Shown here: positions 53,001 through 64,000 of the stretch, piece after piece
Numbering within the stretch: position 1 is the stretch's first letter
How the letters are laid out: every line of letters starts with the position of its first letter
NCBI RefSeq assembly: GCF_963678635.1
Contig: NC_087067.1
Coordinates: 16,933,639-16,997,638 of the forward strand
From: Symsagittifera roscoffensis
Taxonomy: Eukaryota; Xenacoelomorpha; Acoela; Convolutidae
Direction: 5' to 3'
Length of the DNA stretch: 64,000 nucleotides
Made by a program: the position numbers and the translations under genes
The notes under the pieces: model-generated
What the model saw: the letters and a program-made list of their open reading frames with translations, nothing else
Told to the model about the DNA's origin: nothing
Database searches by the model: none

Positions 53001-53494
53001 TTAATTTCAAATGTTACAAACAGCCGTTTTATTAAACCACCTCAAACAAAATCGCAAGATGGTAATTGAATCTCATTACAAAACTGTAGTTTTCATCAAG
53101 CTCCAGATACGCGTTTCCATTTTGCTGCAAACCGTTACCTCTGTTAACTAAAAAATGTTTATTTTTTGCAAGCAAAAAAAAATCGGTGCTCAATGCGTGG
53201 GAAAAACCTTGTTTATAAGTTCGCGTACGCTGTTTTTAAAAATCGAGAAAACCTGTGGTTTTCATTTCTCGAGAATGCGCCCGAAGGTTTGTTTTGTAAT
53301 TTAGAGGGTGGAACATACGAACACCTATTTTTTTGTCCCTCATTACAACCTTCAAGGAACATATCACAGGTTGACAATTCGCCCGGCATCCTGTAAAGTA
53401 GTCTAAAATTAAGGAAACTGCTAAAACAGAAAACAGATAATTCAAGCGTACCAGGATACGCTGCTTCCGGTACTAAAAAATGTATTTAAACCAC
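50057..53494 (+). repeat. 3.44-kb tandem duplication, unit 2
   Basis: Second copy of 46612-50055 with the same gene remains: RT end 50185-50920, 3' region to about 51480, ORF1-like relic 51490-52450, RT C-terminus and knuckle 52690-53400. The two units are joined by a single G at 50056. Confidence 0.9.
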
Positions 53495-56400
53495 AATTCA
53501 AAGACAACAAGAAACAATTTGCGGATCAGGGTACTCAGTATCCGGTCGATTAAAAAAAGTACAGACTATCTAGATCGTAATGATTTACAACCATATTTGT
53601 GTGACATTAATTAGGATTCGATGATGAATGTTCAAATTGTGAATTACATGGAAAACAAGACAAAGGTCATGATGTGGTTTGGTGTTTTTTAGAAAAGAGA
53701 AAAACTCCTTATTCGGAGTTCAGACAGTGGTGTATTAGGTGATTCAACGAAAAATAAAACATCTCGATATGCAAGTCGAACGAACTTCTTTGCATATCTG
53801 TGAATGTGTTCCTCACCCCACAGATTATTCATTGCAGCAAAGCAACACAATAGGAACAGACTCTACAGAATTACAAAATCTATTATCAGAGTTTTCTTTT
53901 ACGAATAAGTCCGTTTTGCCCCCACAGTCAATTTGAAGCAATCTATGGAACCAAAAAAATTCTGGCCTTGGAAAACATTCCAAATCTCAACCATTGCAGC
54001 TCCCTGACTCAGGGTTTTACCGATGTGCATTTTTCGGCTGTTGTTCATTTCGACGGAAACTACAGACATGGATCTCTGCAATCAGGTCATAGACTTCTAT
54101 GATTACACCAACTTTTCCAAATTTAACCAAAATTTCATTGAAAAAAGAAACAGATAACCTGGTTTTTCGAAAAAATTGAGAGTAAAATCTCAGCTAACAA
54201 CGACAATTTAATTCTCAGATCTAAATCACTAGTTTGAAAATGGATCACCAAGTAGTTACACAAACTTTATGCTTTCTGAAAATTATTCAAAAGGACAAAA
54301 AACGTGTTGATCAGAACGAACTCAATAACTTGGATTATCAGAAAAACTTCTGAGAAAATGCATTCACAGCGGCAACGATTTGAATCTGAGTTTTGTTTAA
54401 AAAAATATTTTGGTTCTGGAACATCTTCAAAGGATCTCAATGGAAAATGATTTTTCGGATTTTCGAAAATTTCAGAAACCTCAAAGCTAAATTTTTCAGG
54501 GTTTGCCCAATTTTTGTTCTCGATGTACCTCAAAGAAGTTAAATAACTCAATCAAGCAAATAAAGTGGGCGAGACTGTTTATCACCCGAATGATAAGTTT
54601 TCTAATCAATTTCGAAAGTTTTTTTTTCAAGTTACTTCCAAATATATTCACAACAGACTCCGAACAATTACTAATGACTTTTTTAATAAAAAAACAATGT
54701 GACTGAAGGATACATAATATGAAACTTACTTCGCTAAAACCAAACTGAAATTGAAAAGCTCGCCTAATCAAACGGCCTTACATATCGGCTATGGAAGACT
54801 TTCACTGACGAATTTTGTTCAACTTCAGCTAAAGTTTCCAATCATTCTGTTGAAGGTGGAAAACTCCGGAACAATTTTTATTTAGCAATAATCAAACTGC
54901 TCCAGAAATCTGAAAGTACCATAGCAGTAAAAGATTTTTGCCCGATTAGTCTCATGAATACCGACACAAAAACGTTTGCCATGTAGCCTGTTACAGAGTT
55001 AAAAAAGACTTTTGCAAAATTGTAAAAAAAAAACATCAGCATGCGTAAACTCCTGGAAGACAAATGCACACAGCAAATTGAATGTTGAAAAACAGATATT
55101 ACTTCAAAAGGATTGGCTAACTGAGGTTCATGTGCAGTAAAAATAGACTTGTCTAAAGCATTTGACGGAGTTGAGAGACCACTAATCATCAAAATTTTGA
55201 AAAGGTTGAAGCTTGATGGGTTTTCCGTTAGAATTATTGAAACTTTGTATTTACACTAAAATGCAGTAAATGATATAATTAGTTTCTAATCAGCCAGCTT
55301 CAAAACTCATTGCGGTGTGCGACGAGGTTGTCCTCTTTCCGCCTTTTTGTTTATATTTTTAATCGAACGCCTTCATCAAGCAATTGAGTCTCTAGAAAAA
55401 ATTGAAGGTTTGGGGTTATTGTGTCCCAAACTAGTTTCATATGCAGACGACATAACTTGCCTTATCAAAATCCGATGTATGGACCGGTTGTTCAGCTTAA
55501 TCAGAAATTTTTGCAGTCATACTCAAATGATGATTAATACAAGTAAGAATTAAGTGCTTTCTATACCTGATTTATAACCCTATATAACCTTCAAGGAAAC
55601 AAAATTAATTGGTGCCTTGTTTTATATTTCCCAAAAATTCAAAAATTTTGATTTAAAATTGAGTTCTCAATTAAAAAACGTCGAGGTGTAATTTCACTTA
55701 AAAAATTCTGAGGGCCAAGTCAATAACACTGTTGGAAACCATTTGTAGCTGCCACGATTTTTTAAACGCAGGGTTGAAAAAAAAAATCAAACAGACTCAA
55801 AATGAGGAAGAAAAGTTTATATCACCCAATTTTAGATCGTAGTTTAGGCTTACCATGCCTACATTTCAAACTGTTCAGTCGTAAAACTATCAATTTTTTG
55901 CTTCCGGTACGTGAGATTAAAACAAATTGTTACCAGGATACTCTATTTTTCCAAAGCAATTGAAAGCTTGTTGAGAAATACAAAAATCCCAATTGAAATA
56001 ATTTCTAGTGACTTTGCAATACTTTCAAACGTTTGAAACAGCCGTTTTTTTTATAACAGAGCGGACAAAATTGCGAGATGTTTAATATTTCTGCTTACAA
56101 AACTGTAGGGTTTAACAAGCTTCAATTTCACGCTTCCATTTTGCTGCAAACAGCTACCTCTGTTCAAGAACTGAATTATTTAATTTTACAATCAAAAACA
56201 AAAAAATTCTTTGCTTGATGTTTAGGAAAAATTTTTTGTTATAAATTTGCGTACGCTGTTCTTAGAGATCGAGAAAAGTGGTGGTTTTTATTTCTTGAGA
56301 ATGTGCCCGAATGCTTCTTTTGTAATTTAATTTGCGAAACAGTCGAATCTTCTAAATTTTGTTTGTCCCTCGTTACAACCCTCAACAAACATATCACAGA

Positions 56401-56759
56401 TTAACAATTTTTTTGTATCAACAATTTTTGCAGAGCTTAAGAACGTTGTTGTGGTTATTGGTGGCGCATACTCAAAATCATCGACGTCACGGAAAGTCAA
56501 TATGCAATTTTTTGTGTCATGATAAGTATAGAAGATGCGAAACAAAATGGCTCCTTTTGATACAAACTACCAGGGATATGTTTGATTTTAGCAATAACCC
56601 AGGGTAATCGGTATCCGGTAAAAGTAATCTAAATTGATCCGTTCAGAGACTATCTAGCTCGTAATAATTTACAACCAGTTTTTGAGTCAATAATTAGGAA
56701 ACTAACTCGATGATTTGTTTTCGATAAAATTGATGTCTTTGATGTAATGTTGATTATGA
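53495..56759 (+). pseudogene. Family A copy 6: ORF1-like tail, endonuclease end, RT with YADD, knuckle, 3' region
   Basis: After a short 3'-region piece, 53600-53900 matches the ORF1-like relic (tggtgtattaggtgattcaacg). RT N-terminal remains lie at 54240-54970. The best RT palm of the family is 55317-55553: RRGCPLSAFLFIFLIERLHQ, then LVSYADDITCLIK with the catalytic YADD at 55440-55451. The C-terminal region and knuckle run to about 56400, then the 3' region to 56759, directly followed by the next 5' UTR. The palm block RRGCPLSAFLF resembles L1/Tx1-type RTs. Confidence 0.75.
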
Positions 56760-59440
56760 TACTTTTATTTAAGTAAACATAATTTATAATTCTGAAACAA
56801 AAAAATCTAAATTATGTGCAATATAGTTGAAGTTTTTGACTTCTGATTTCTGCAATTTGAAAAATAAAATCATTTTTTTTACAAATGTATATACGGGTGT
56901 AGGGTTTTTTTTGCCCCCACTAGTAAAACTGAGCTTTGATTCAACAACAATTGACGGAAACTCAGCAATCAAATAACGATGAAGTGCTGATTGAAACGGA
57001 GACAAAATTCAGAAATGCGCCAACACTAAACAAATCGATTGAAGAAACAAAACAAATTCGAATAATCAAAACCACCTCCCCCCTCACAAAAGAAAGAAGC
57101 ATGTCGAAGTTGAGCTTTCGATATACTGAAACAATTCTCTCAACAATGTAACAGAAGATGACAATCTGAAAAACGAAAACTTTGACAAAAGAGGACCCCA
57201 AACTGCTGAAACTGACAATCCTTGCTCATCCGGAAGCAGAGCAACTCTTAACCATAATCGAAAGCTAAGGAATCATTTTACTTACCAGGACGCTGTTTCC
57301 CATGGAATTTTCTTTAATGTCTCATATAATCGAGAAGAATTACAGTAAATTAGCCAAAATCAAATTGCTTAATTCGATTTTTGTTTGCAACGATATCGAG
57401 GCAAATTATTTCTCCAAAGACCGGCAGACATCATTTATAGCTCTATAATCTAAAAAGAGACCTGTACAGTAACTAAACTTTAACGTGTCAGTATGTTTTT
57501 ACAGGCAGACTTTTTTTAGCAATTAAAAAACAATATGGAGAACAGGAGAAAAAGCTGACGGACTGGTCTTCTAAACCGAGAATGGATGGCTTTAGGTTGT
57601 GAGAAGGTCTAGAACTCTCGTTTCACATACCTTCACTACATGAATCTCAAAATTGCAAGATCTCTAGACGCCAAGAAAAATGTCATCGCGATTATTGGCG
57701 CAACATAACATATCAACAAACCAATAATCAGTCTCCGAAAAAAACTAGCGCCAATATTGCCAGCGACAAGAATGACGAAACAACGAAACAACAACTGAAA
57801 AGGTTAAAGAAATGAAGGTCGGCGGTATATCACTATCAAAAATTTTGGAGAAGGAAAGTAAAACAAACATTGCAGCAACCACAAGCGAAGAAAAACTAAA
57901 GGGTGAGTATCTCAACAATCAAGTCGTAGGTTTTCATTCCCATTCTGCCAGGAAAAAAATAATTTATCGTAAAAAACAAATGTTAATATTCTTCCGACGG
58001 ATGAATGCTTACAAAATAAGAGCATGAAATTTCGCCAACCTCTTTGTCAATTTTACCACTCTTGAAGGGCCTAAAACAAAATTCAAAAAATCCGGAGAAG
58101 ACTTGGTTGGAGGGAAAGTTTAGCGTTTTTTACTATGTGCGAAAAAACCAAATATTTTTTTCAGTTTTTTTTGGAAGTGCAAATCCAGCTAAATTACACT
58201 CATTTATCAAAACCTAACAAATACCAAAAAAATTGTCCAATTTCATTTTGTGCATCCAACAAGCAAAAACATTAAACCTTACAAATATACATCTGAGTTT
58301 ACTGAATGAATACGATGTTTCATTTGATTTCATACCGGGCTGAAATAACGCTGGTAGTTTTTCTAACATTATGATCATCAAACATGAGTCCTGCAAAAAT
58401 AATTCGTTCAAGTACAGGTTTTCAAATAATTAGTTTTGTCAAATTTGATTGGCTTGTTATCAACTTTAATGCTAGCCCTAACCCCTTCCCAGCCATTTTA
58501 ATTTCTTCAAAAATAAGCATACGATTTTAAAACAGGGTATGACTCTATGCAAAGCACTCAAATATCAATCACTCATCATTTGGTCTTTCACATTTTCGTT
58601 GAGCCATCAAAATTTTATCAGCGCGAACCTCGTTACTGGAAATTAAACGATAAAACTTTAACAAACAATGCCATTTCAATTTGTACGGATCTATAAAACT
58701 ATTTTGAAATTGAAATATCAAATAGAATAAAAAACGTGTAGATCAAAAAGGACTCACTCATTTGATATAACTAGACTAATTTTTGCATTCACAACGGAAA
58801 ATCTCCGAATCCTAAATTATTTGGAAATTAACATTTGTTGCTGGAATATCTTCAAAAGACCTCAAAAGAAAATCATTTCAGCTATGTTTTCGAGGGTGTG
58901 CCCAAATTTTGTAGTCAATGGACCTCAAACAACACAATTAACTCAATCAAACAAAATCAAATGGAAAAGAACGTTTATCATACGGATGAAGATATTCTTA
59001 ATCAATTGCCGAAGTATTTTTCAAATGTTTTTTCAGGAAGTTCAACAACAAACTCCGAATATTTACTGATGAATTTTTTTTGAACAAAAAACTAGAAAAA
59101 AATGTAGTACGAGAGATATTGAGATAAATGTTTTTTTATCAGCCAGTTTCAAAATTCATCGTGGTGGGCGACGAGGTTGCCCTCTTTCCGCATTTTTGCC
59201 TATACTTTTTTATCGAATCCCTTCTTGAAGCTTACGACACAACTTGTCTTATCAAATCTGGTGTATTGACAGGTTGTTTCGCTTAATCGGAATTTTTAGC
59301 AAAAAAATTGTTTGCAAATGATGATTAGTTTAAATAAGAGTCAAGTGTTTTCCATACCTGATTTATCACTCTAAAACATAGCAAAGGTTGGTATCACTTT
59401 TACAAAAGATGATGACCTTCTCCGCTAACTCTTCTCGCGC
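56760..59440 (+). pseudogene. Family A copy 7: 5' UTR, ORF1, endonuclease, RT N-terminus
   Basis: The 5' UTR leads to ORF1 at 56936 (start codon now TTG; MIQQQLTETQQSNNDEVLIE), interrupted near 57150 and traceable to 57640. A KVGGISLSKILEKESKT stretch (57812-58027) precedes the endonuclease N-terminal region (58021-58500). The RT N-terminus occurs at 58821-59083 in two alternative frames (NVYHTDEDILNQLPKYFSNV). Palm remains near 59150-59240 lack the YADD. The copy fades at about 59440. Confidence 0.7.
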
Positions 59441-60889
59441 TAACCTATAATCAAACTAACCAGTTTTCGATTCAGATGGCACGAATCCTTTATTAATTGA
59501 AAATTATTGAAAAGAGAGGGAGAAAATGACTACCGACCAATTATTGATACAGAAGTTTCGAATGCGGATAAGAACGGCTTATAAAGATTTTTCTTGGACC
59601 AGTCGGACGTACTTTGGGCTTTAATCAGTAGTTTATTGATAAGGATAATGATACTTTAATTGAAGTCTTCATTTTCAACCTTTCCAATTTGAAAACTCGT
59701 GCTAGTTTTTTTTCTTGCATTTATAAGAATTGTTGCCTAAAACAAGAAATGCAATATGGTGCAAAACATTTGACCAATGTGTTCAATGAACAGTGATGCT
59801 AAAACCTTTTCTCATGTGGCATATATACGCTTAAAAGAGTTCGCTCTTCTTCCTCATCTCGTGAAAAAAAATTCCAGAGGAAAAATAGCGGTCGCCCAGC
59901 CACCCCCTCCCCTCAGCACGCTACTGATTCCACAGAACAGATTGATTCTTGCAAACGATGTCAAAATGTCTGATAGACGTTATTTTTTTTGTTTTGTTTT
60001 GCAAAGTCTTCATAAAGACAATATAGGCTATAGACAAAACAGCTCAAACTTGTGATAACATTATGACACTGTATAACCCTGATAACTCCTATTGTCCTAT
60101 TGCATATTTTAGTCTTGTTCCCGAATCTGGAAGATAAGCCCTTTGAAGTTTAGTCGTTCTATGCTTTCAGAATCAGTTAAAAAAAAGAATAGACACCCTT
60201 TTCAGTGTGTCAAAATAGTTTAGATTGTTGTTGATAATCTTTTATTGTCATTGAAACATTCAATTTTATCAAATATGGTATGGATAATTATTTAATTTGG
60301 GCGGACTTTACAAACACAATCAGAAAGAGAAAAAAAGCGATCTAGAACGCCGAGGAAAAAACGCAACTCATTAAATCAGGAACCTATGAACAGTGGGAGT
60401 TATTTCAATCTTCCAGAGCAAGTATCACTCGCCTCATTTTTTAAGCATTGTAATATGTCCTTTCAGTTTATATAATCACGGGGCAAAAATTTGCTACCTT
60501 TTGATTTGAAGCAAAAGAATATCTAGTTTTAGATGTGTTCTTGCTGTAGAAAGATTCTGATTTTCAGGACTCGATTTAGTCGTTTGAGAAACCTATGAGC
60601 GCGACTTACTCCTTATTTAGAGGAAAAATAACCCACAGAAGTAGAAAAAAATTATTTGTTCTGGCATCAATAGACTGTCGTATTGTTTTCACAATATTAA
60701 GATTAACATGTCTTGGCCACTTATACCAGAAGGTTGGACGAAAATTCGAGACAACTTAACTACTTTAGAATCCTGTGCTTGGATTGAAACAGCTGTTTTT
60801 TGTCTGTCGCTTTTTCGTTGGATAAGAAAAAAATCTCATCAGTTTCCGAAAAAACTAATTTAGGCCCATAAATTTGATTTTCTTGTTCT
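59441..60889. other. No confident gene; short open frames only
   Basis: Small plus-strand frames exist: 59526-59624 (32 codons, MTTDQLLIQKFRMRIRTAYK), a broken one near 60278-60440 with NAEEKTQLIKSGTYEQWELF, and 60708-60863 (51 codons, MSWPLIPEGWTKIRDNLTTL). None has a recognised domain. They could be exons of a host gene or transposon scraps; there is no evidence to choose between these. Confidence 0.4.
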
Positions 60890-61630
60890 TTGCGAGCGTG
60901 ATTCCATCGCAAAAACACCCGAAGTTAGTTATGATTTACTGGCTATTTTACTCCTTCAAAGCATGATTTCTCATTTATCTGTCTAAGCCTTTCAAAAAAA
61001 TTTTTATTTATCCTTATATCTTAAATTCTTGCATTAAAAACAAAAAAGACGTGTAGAAAAGTAATTTGAAGAATGTACAAAATGAATAACAAAATGGGAC
61101 GAGTCATACTTTGTTAATATAATTTGGCTGTTACAGTTCACGTTTATTGTTATATTCCCCCTCACTGAAGTCTAAAGACCCTATAAAAATTGTCCAACAC
61201 TTTAAGGATTAATTTGATGATTGATAATATTCCAATTTTGTACCTTGAAACGAATAATTGGGGGGGGGGGGTTGTTAATTGTTATCAAAGTCTCCCAGTT
61301 TTACCATCGATGTCTCCCAACTTTACGTATACTTAATTTCCTTGAGTTGTTTGCGAGAGTTATTCCACCGCAAAAACACCTCTGAAATTAATTATGATTT
61401 ACAGGCAATTTACACCTTCAAAGCATATTTTCTCAAGCTTTGATCTGTTTAGCTCTTTCAAAAATAGTTTTATCAGGCATTATATTTAAACTACTTTCAT
61501 TGAAAATAAAAAGTTTGGAGAAAAGTAAATTAAAGAAACTACAAATTGAATAACAAAATGGGGTGAGTCCTGTTTTGTTTATATATTTTGCCTGTTATAA
61601 TTCAGGTTTTTTGTTATATTCCCCTTCCTT
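60890..61630 (+). repeat. Diverged direct repeat of about 270 bp
   Basis: 60890-61160 and 61349-61625 share ttccaycgcaaaaacacc, tatgatttac.ggc, ttcaaagcat and the closing gttatattcccc, with roughly 75-80% agreement by eye. A 12-base G run lies between them at 61260-61271. This looks like an old non-coding transposon or a local duplication. Confidence 0.7.
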
Positions 61631-61689
61631 ATGTTCCTTATTGAAAAAAATGCCCAACAACTATCACGAGGCCAAATTGTGCATTCTCT

Positions 61690-61995
61690 GCATTGTAAGC
61701 GGAATCCGCAACAGGCCAAAATCAGTTTTGTCGCGGAATCCGCAACTTTGCTACTTTTCTTTGATCTTCTATGCTGTTTTGGATTCCACAAACGAATACC
61801 TAAATCATTGTACCGCTCAAAATCGCCCCAAAATTATGCGAATTTGCGGATTCCGCAACAGTATTTGTGGAATCCAGGACAGTTTGTGGAATCCACAAAC
61901 AAATGATAAAACAATTGTATCGTTAATTTGAGCTGTTGCGGAATCCGCAAATTGTAAGTGGAATCCGCAAATTGTAAGTGGAATTTGCATTTTGT
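61690..61995. repeat. Cluster of palindromic TGCGGAATCCGCA-type words
   Basis: gcggaatccgcaa, its reverse complement ttgcggattccgc, and looser tgtggaatcca/tggattccaca forms occur about ten times in 300 bases (for example near 61700, 61731, 61778, 61850, 61870, 61890, 61938, 61960, 61995). The core GCGGAATCCGC is itself close to a perfect palindrome, so neighbouring copies can pair as hairpins. It resembles a small foldback element or MITE relic. No coding sequence. Confidence 0.7.
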
Positions 61996-62084
61996 TTGCG
62001 GATTCCATTTACATATATGTTTATATGTGGTAACGTTTTAATTTATATCTTTTATTTACTACAGGTGTTCACCAACAACCGTTC

Positions 62085-62275
62085 ACCAACAAAACATGAC
62101 GACATCTACCAGTCTCAATTCGATCTCAGCTTCGATCTGACCAACTTCGTCACCAACTTCGATTCCGATTCCTGTAACCGAGCTTCGATCCCGATTCCTG
62201 TAACCAAACTTCGATCCCAATTCCTGTTACCCAACTTCGATCCCAATTCCTGCCATCAATCTCAACTCCTGCAAA
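62085..62275 (+). repeat. Degenerate 27-bp minisatellite (aacttcgatcccaattcctgt)
   Basis: About five to six units of C/T-rich aacttcgatyccgattcctgtaacc recur between 62125 and 62260. The open frame through it (61978-62322) encodes Asn/Ser/Phe-rich repeats with no known domain and is treated as a by-product. Confidence 0.75.
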
Positions 62276-62335
62276 AGGAACAAATTGAACAAACTTATGA
62301 AGTAAACTCGCATTTAAATTAATCAGGTGTTTTCA

Positions 62336-64000
62336 GATATCGAGGCAAATTATTTCTCCAAATACCGGCAGACATCAATCATAGCTCTATAATCCAAAAA
62401 GAGACCTGTACTGTAACTGAACTTTAACGTGTCAGTATGTTTTTACAGGCAGAGTTTTTTTAGGAATTAAAATACAAAATGGAGAACAGGAGAAAAAGCT
62501 GACGGACTGGTCTTCTAAACCGAGAATGGATGACTTTAGGTTGTGAGAAGGTCTAGAACTCTCGTTTCACATACAAAATAAGAGCATGAAATTTCGCCAA
62601 CCTCTTTGTCAGTTTTACCACTCTTGAAGGGCCTAAAACAAAATTCAAAAAAATCCGGAGAAGACTTGGCTGGAGGGAAAGTTTAGCGTTTTTTTTACTA
62701 TTTGCGAAAAAACCAAATACTTTTTTTCCGTTTTTTGAAAGAGCCAATCCAACTAAATTACACTCATATATCAAAAACTGTCAAATACCAAAAAAAATTG
62801 TCCAATTTCATTTTGTGCATCCAACAAGCAAAAATATCAAACCCTGCAAATATACATCTGAGTTTACTGAATAAATACAAGGTTTCTTTTGCTTTCATAC
62901 CGGGCTGAAATAACGCTGGTAGTTTTTCTATCATTATGTTCATCAAACGTGAATCCTGCAAAATAATTTTTTCAAGTACAGGTTTCCAAATAATTATTTT
63001 TGTCAAATTTGATTGGTTTGTTATCAATTTTTATGCTAACCCTAACCCCTTCCCAGCCATTTTAATTTCTTCAAAAATAAGCATAGGATTTTAAAACAGG
63101 GTATGACTCTATGCAAAGCACTCAAATATCAATCACTGATCATTTGCTCTTTCACATTTTTGTTGAGCCATCAAATTTTTATCAGCGCGAACCTCGTTAC
63201 TGGAAATTAAACGATGAAACTTTAACAAACGATGCCATTTCAATTTGTACGGATCTATAAAACTAGTTTGAAATTGAAATATTAAATACAATAAAAAACG
63301 TGTAGATCAAAAAGGACTCACTCATTTGATATAACTAGACTAATTTTTGCATTCACAACGGAAAATCTCCGAATCCTAAATTATTTGGAAATAAACATTT
63401 GTTGCTGGAACATCTTCAAAAGACCTCAAAGGAAAAACATTTCAGCTATATTTTCGAGGGTGTGCCCAAGTTTTGTAGTCAATGGACCTCAAACAACACA
63501 ATTAACTCAATCAAACAAAATCAAATGGAAAAGAACGTTTATCATACGGATGATATTCTTAATCAATTGCCGAAGTATTTTTCAAATGTTTTTTCTGGTA
63601 GTTCAACAACAAACTCCGAAATTTACTGATGACTTTTGATCGAACAAAAAACTAGAAAAAAGTATAGTAGTAAGAGAGATATTGAGATAAATGTTTTTTT
63701 TTTATCGGCCAGCTTCAAAATTCATCGCGGTGGGCGACGAGGTTGCCCTCTTTCCGCATTTTGCTTATACTTTTTTATCGAACCCCTTCTTCAAGCTTAC
63801 CACACAACTTGACTTATCAAATCTGATGTTTTGACAGGTTGTTTCGCTTAATCGGAATTTTTAGCAAAAAAATTGTTTGCAAATGATGATTAGTGTAAAT
63901 AAGAGTCAAGTGCTTTCCATACCTGATTTATCACTCTAAAGCATAGCAAAGGTTGGTATCAATTTTACAAAAGATGATGACCTTCTCCGCTAACTCTTCT
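62336..64000 (+). pseudogene. Family A copy 8: ORF1 end, endonuclease, RT N-terminus (runs off window)
   Basis: This is a close copy of 57392-59440 lacking about 380 bases (57631-58012). It has the ORF1 end (62336-62575), endonuclease N-terminus (KTVKYQKKLSNFILCIQQAK, 62702-62908), endonuclease end (63090-63180) and RT N-terminus (63385-63639). All frames are broken. It continues past the right edge of the window. Confidence 0.75.

Noticed and set aside
59640..59690. EF-hand-like loop (DKDNDT) as a host exon
   Set aside because: The frame with the loop has a stop immediately upstream and the possible splice acceptor would put it in the wrong phase.
61690..62275. CRISPR-like array
   Set aside because: The repeated words are irregularly spaced, in both orientations and in a eukaryotic context; there are no uniform spacers or cas genes.

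Overview
The window looks like AT-rich genomic DNA of a ciliated eukaryote, most likely an invertebrate animal. The only host gene recognised is the first coding exon of an NME5-like nucleoside diphosphate kinase at the left edge (minus strand, 1-182). Genes are otherwise absent. The rest is retrotransposons of at least five kinds, many nested or tandemly duplicated. Species cannot be fixed from the sequence.

Layout. (1) 1-1209: NME5 exon and its upstream flank. (2) 1210-1755 and 30243-31935: one copy of an L1-like non-LTR element (family A), split in its ORF1. (3) 1753-1988 plus 26687-27166 (minus) and 27155-30242 (plus): a CR1/Jockey-like element with an N-terminal 2A peptide (family B), inserted in family A. 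Its 5' part is inverted relative to its 3' part, the arrangement left by twin priming. (4) 1989-26682: a 24.7-kb Ty3/gypsy LTR element inserted in the inverted part of family B. Its ACTG duplication and the family B reading frame both close exactly when it is removed. (5) 31936-64000: a graveyard of further family A copies, nearly all on the plus strand and often head to tail, with a third RT family (C, 33710-35800) and a minus-strand Ty1/copia element (36127-39985).

The giant LTR element is the most interesting object. It has 0.88-kb LTRs differing at about nine positions, a 2.15-kb tandem duplication of LTR plus leader, a 14-bp minisatellite, gag with a coiled coil and two CCHC knuckles, and protease, RT, RNase H and integrase with a GPY/F tail. 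Downstream of integrase come about 10 kb of extra coding sequence: a macro domain resembling TARG1/OARD1 but lacking the expected catalytic residues; a coiled-coil ORF; a large protein opening with an SGNH/GDSL hydrolase domain and containing a second degenerate one; and two long unrecognised regions carrying a candidate nuclear localisation signal and a candidate SUMO-interacting motif. No envelope features (signal peptide, transmembrane anchor) were seen. At least five in-frame stops and seven frameshifts, several in homopolymers, mean this copy is either recently dead or carries assembly errors.

Inferred division of labour: gag-pol would form particles, copy RNA and integrate. The 3' block, possibly expressed from a spliced RNA, would supply accessory functions in ADP-ribose biology, ester hydrolysis and nuclear/SUMO contacts. 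These roles are inferred from domain resemblance only.
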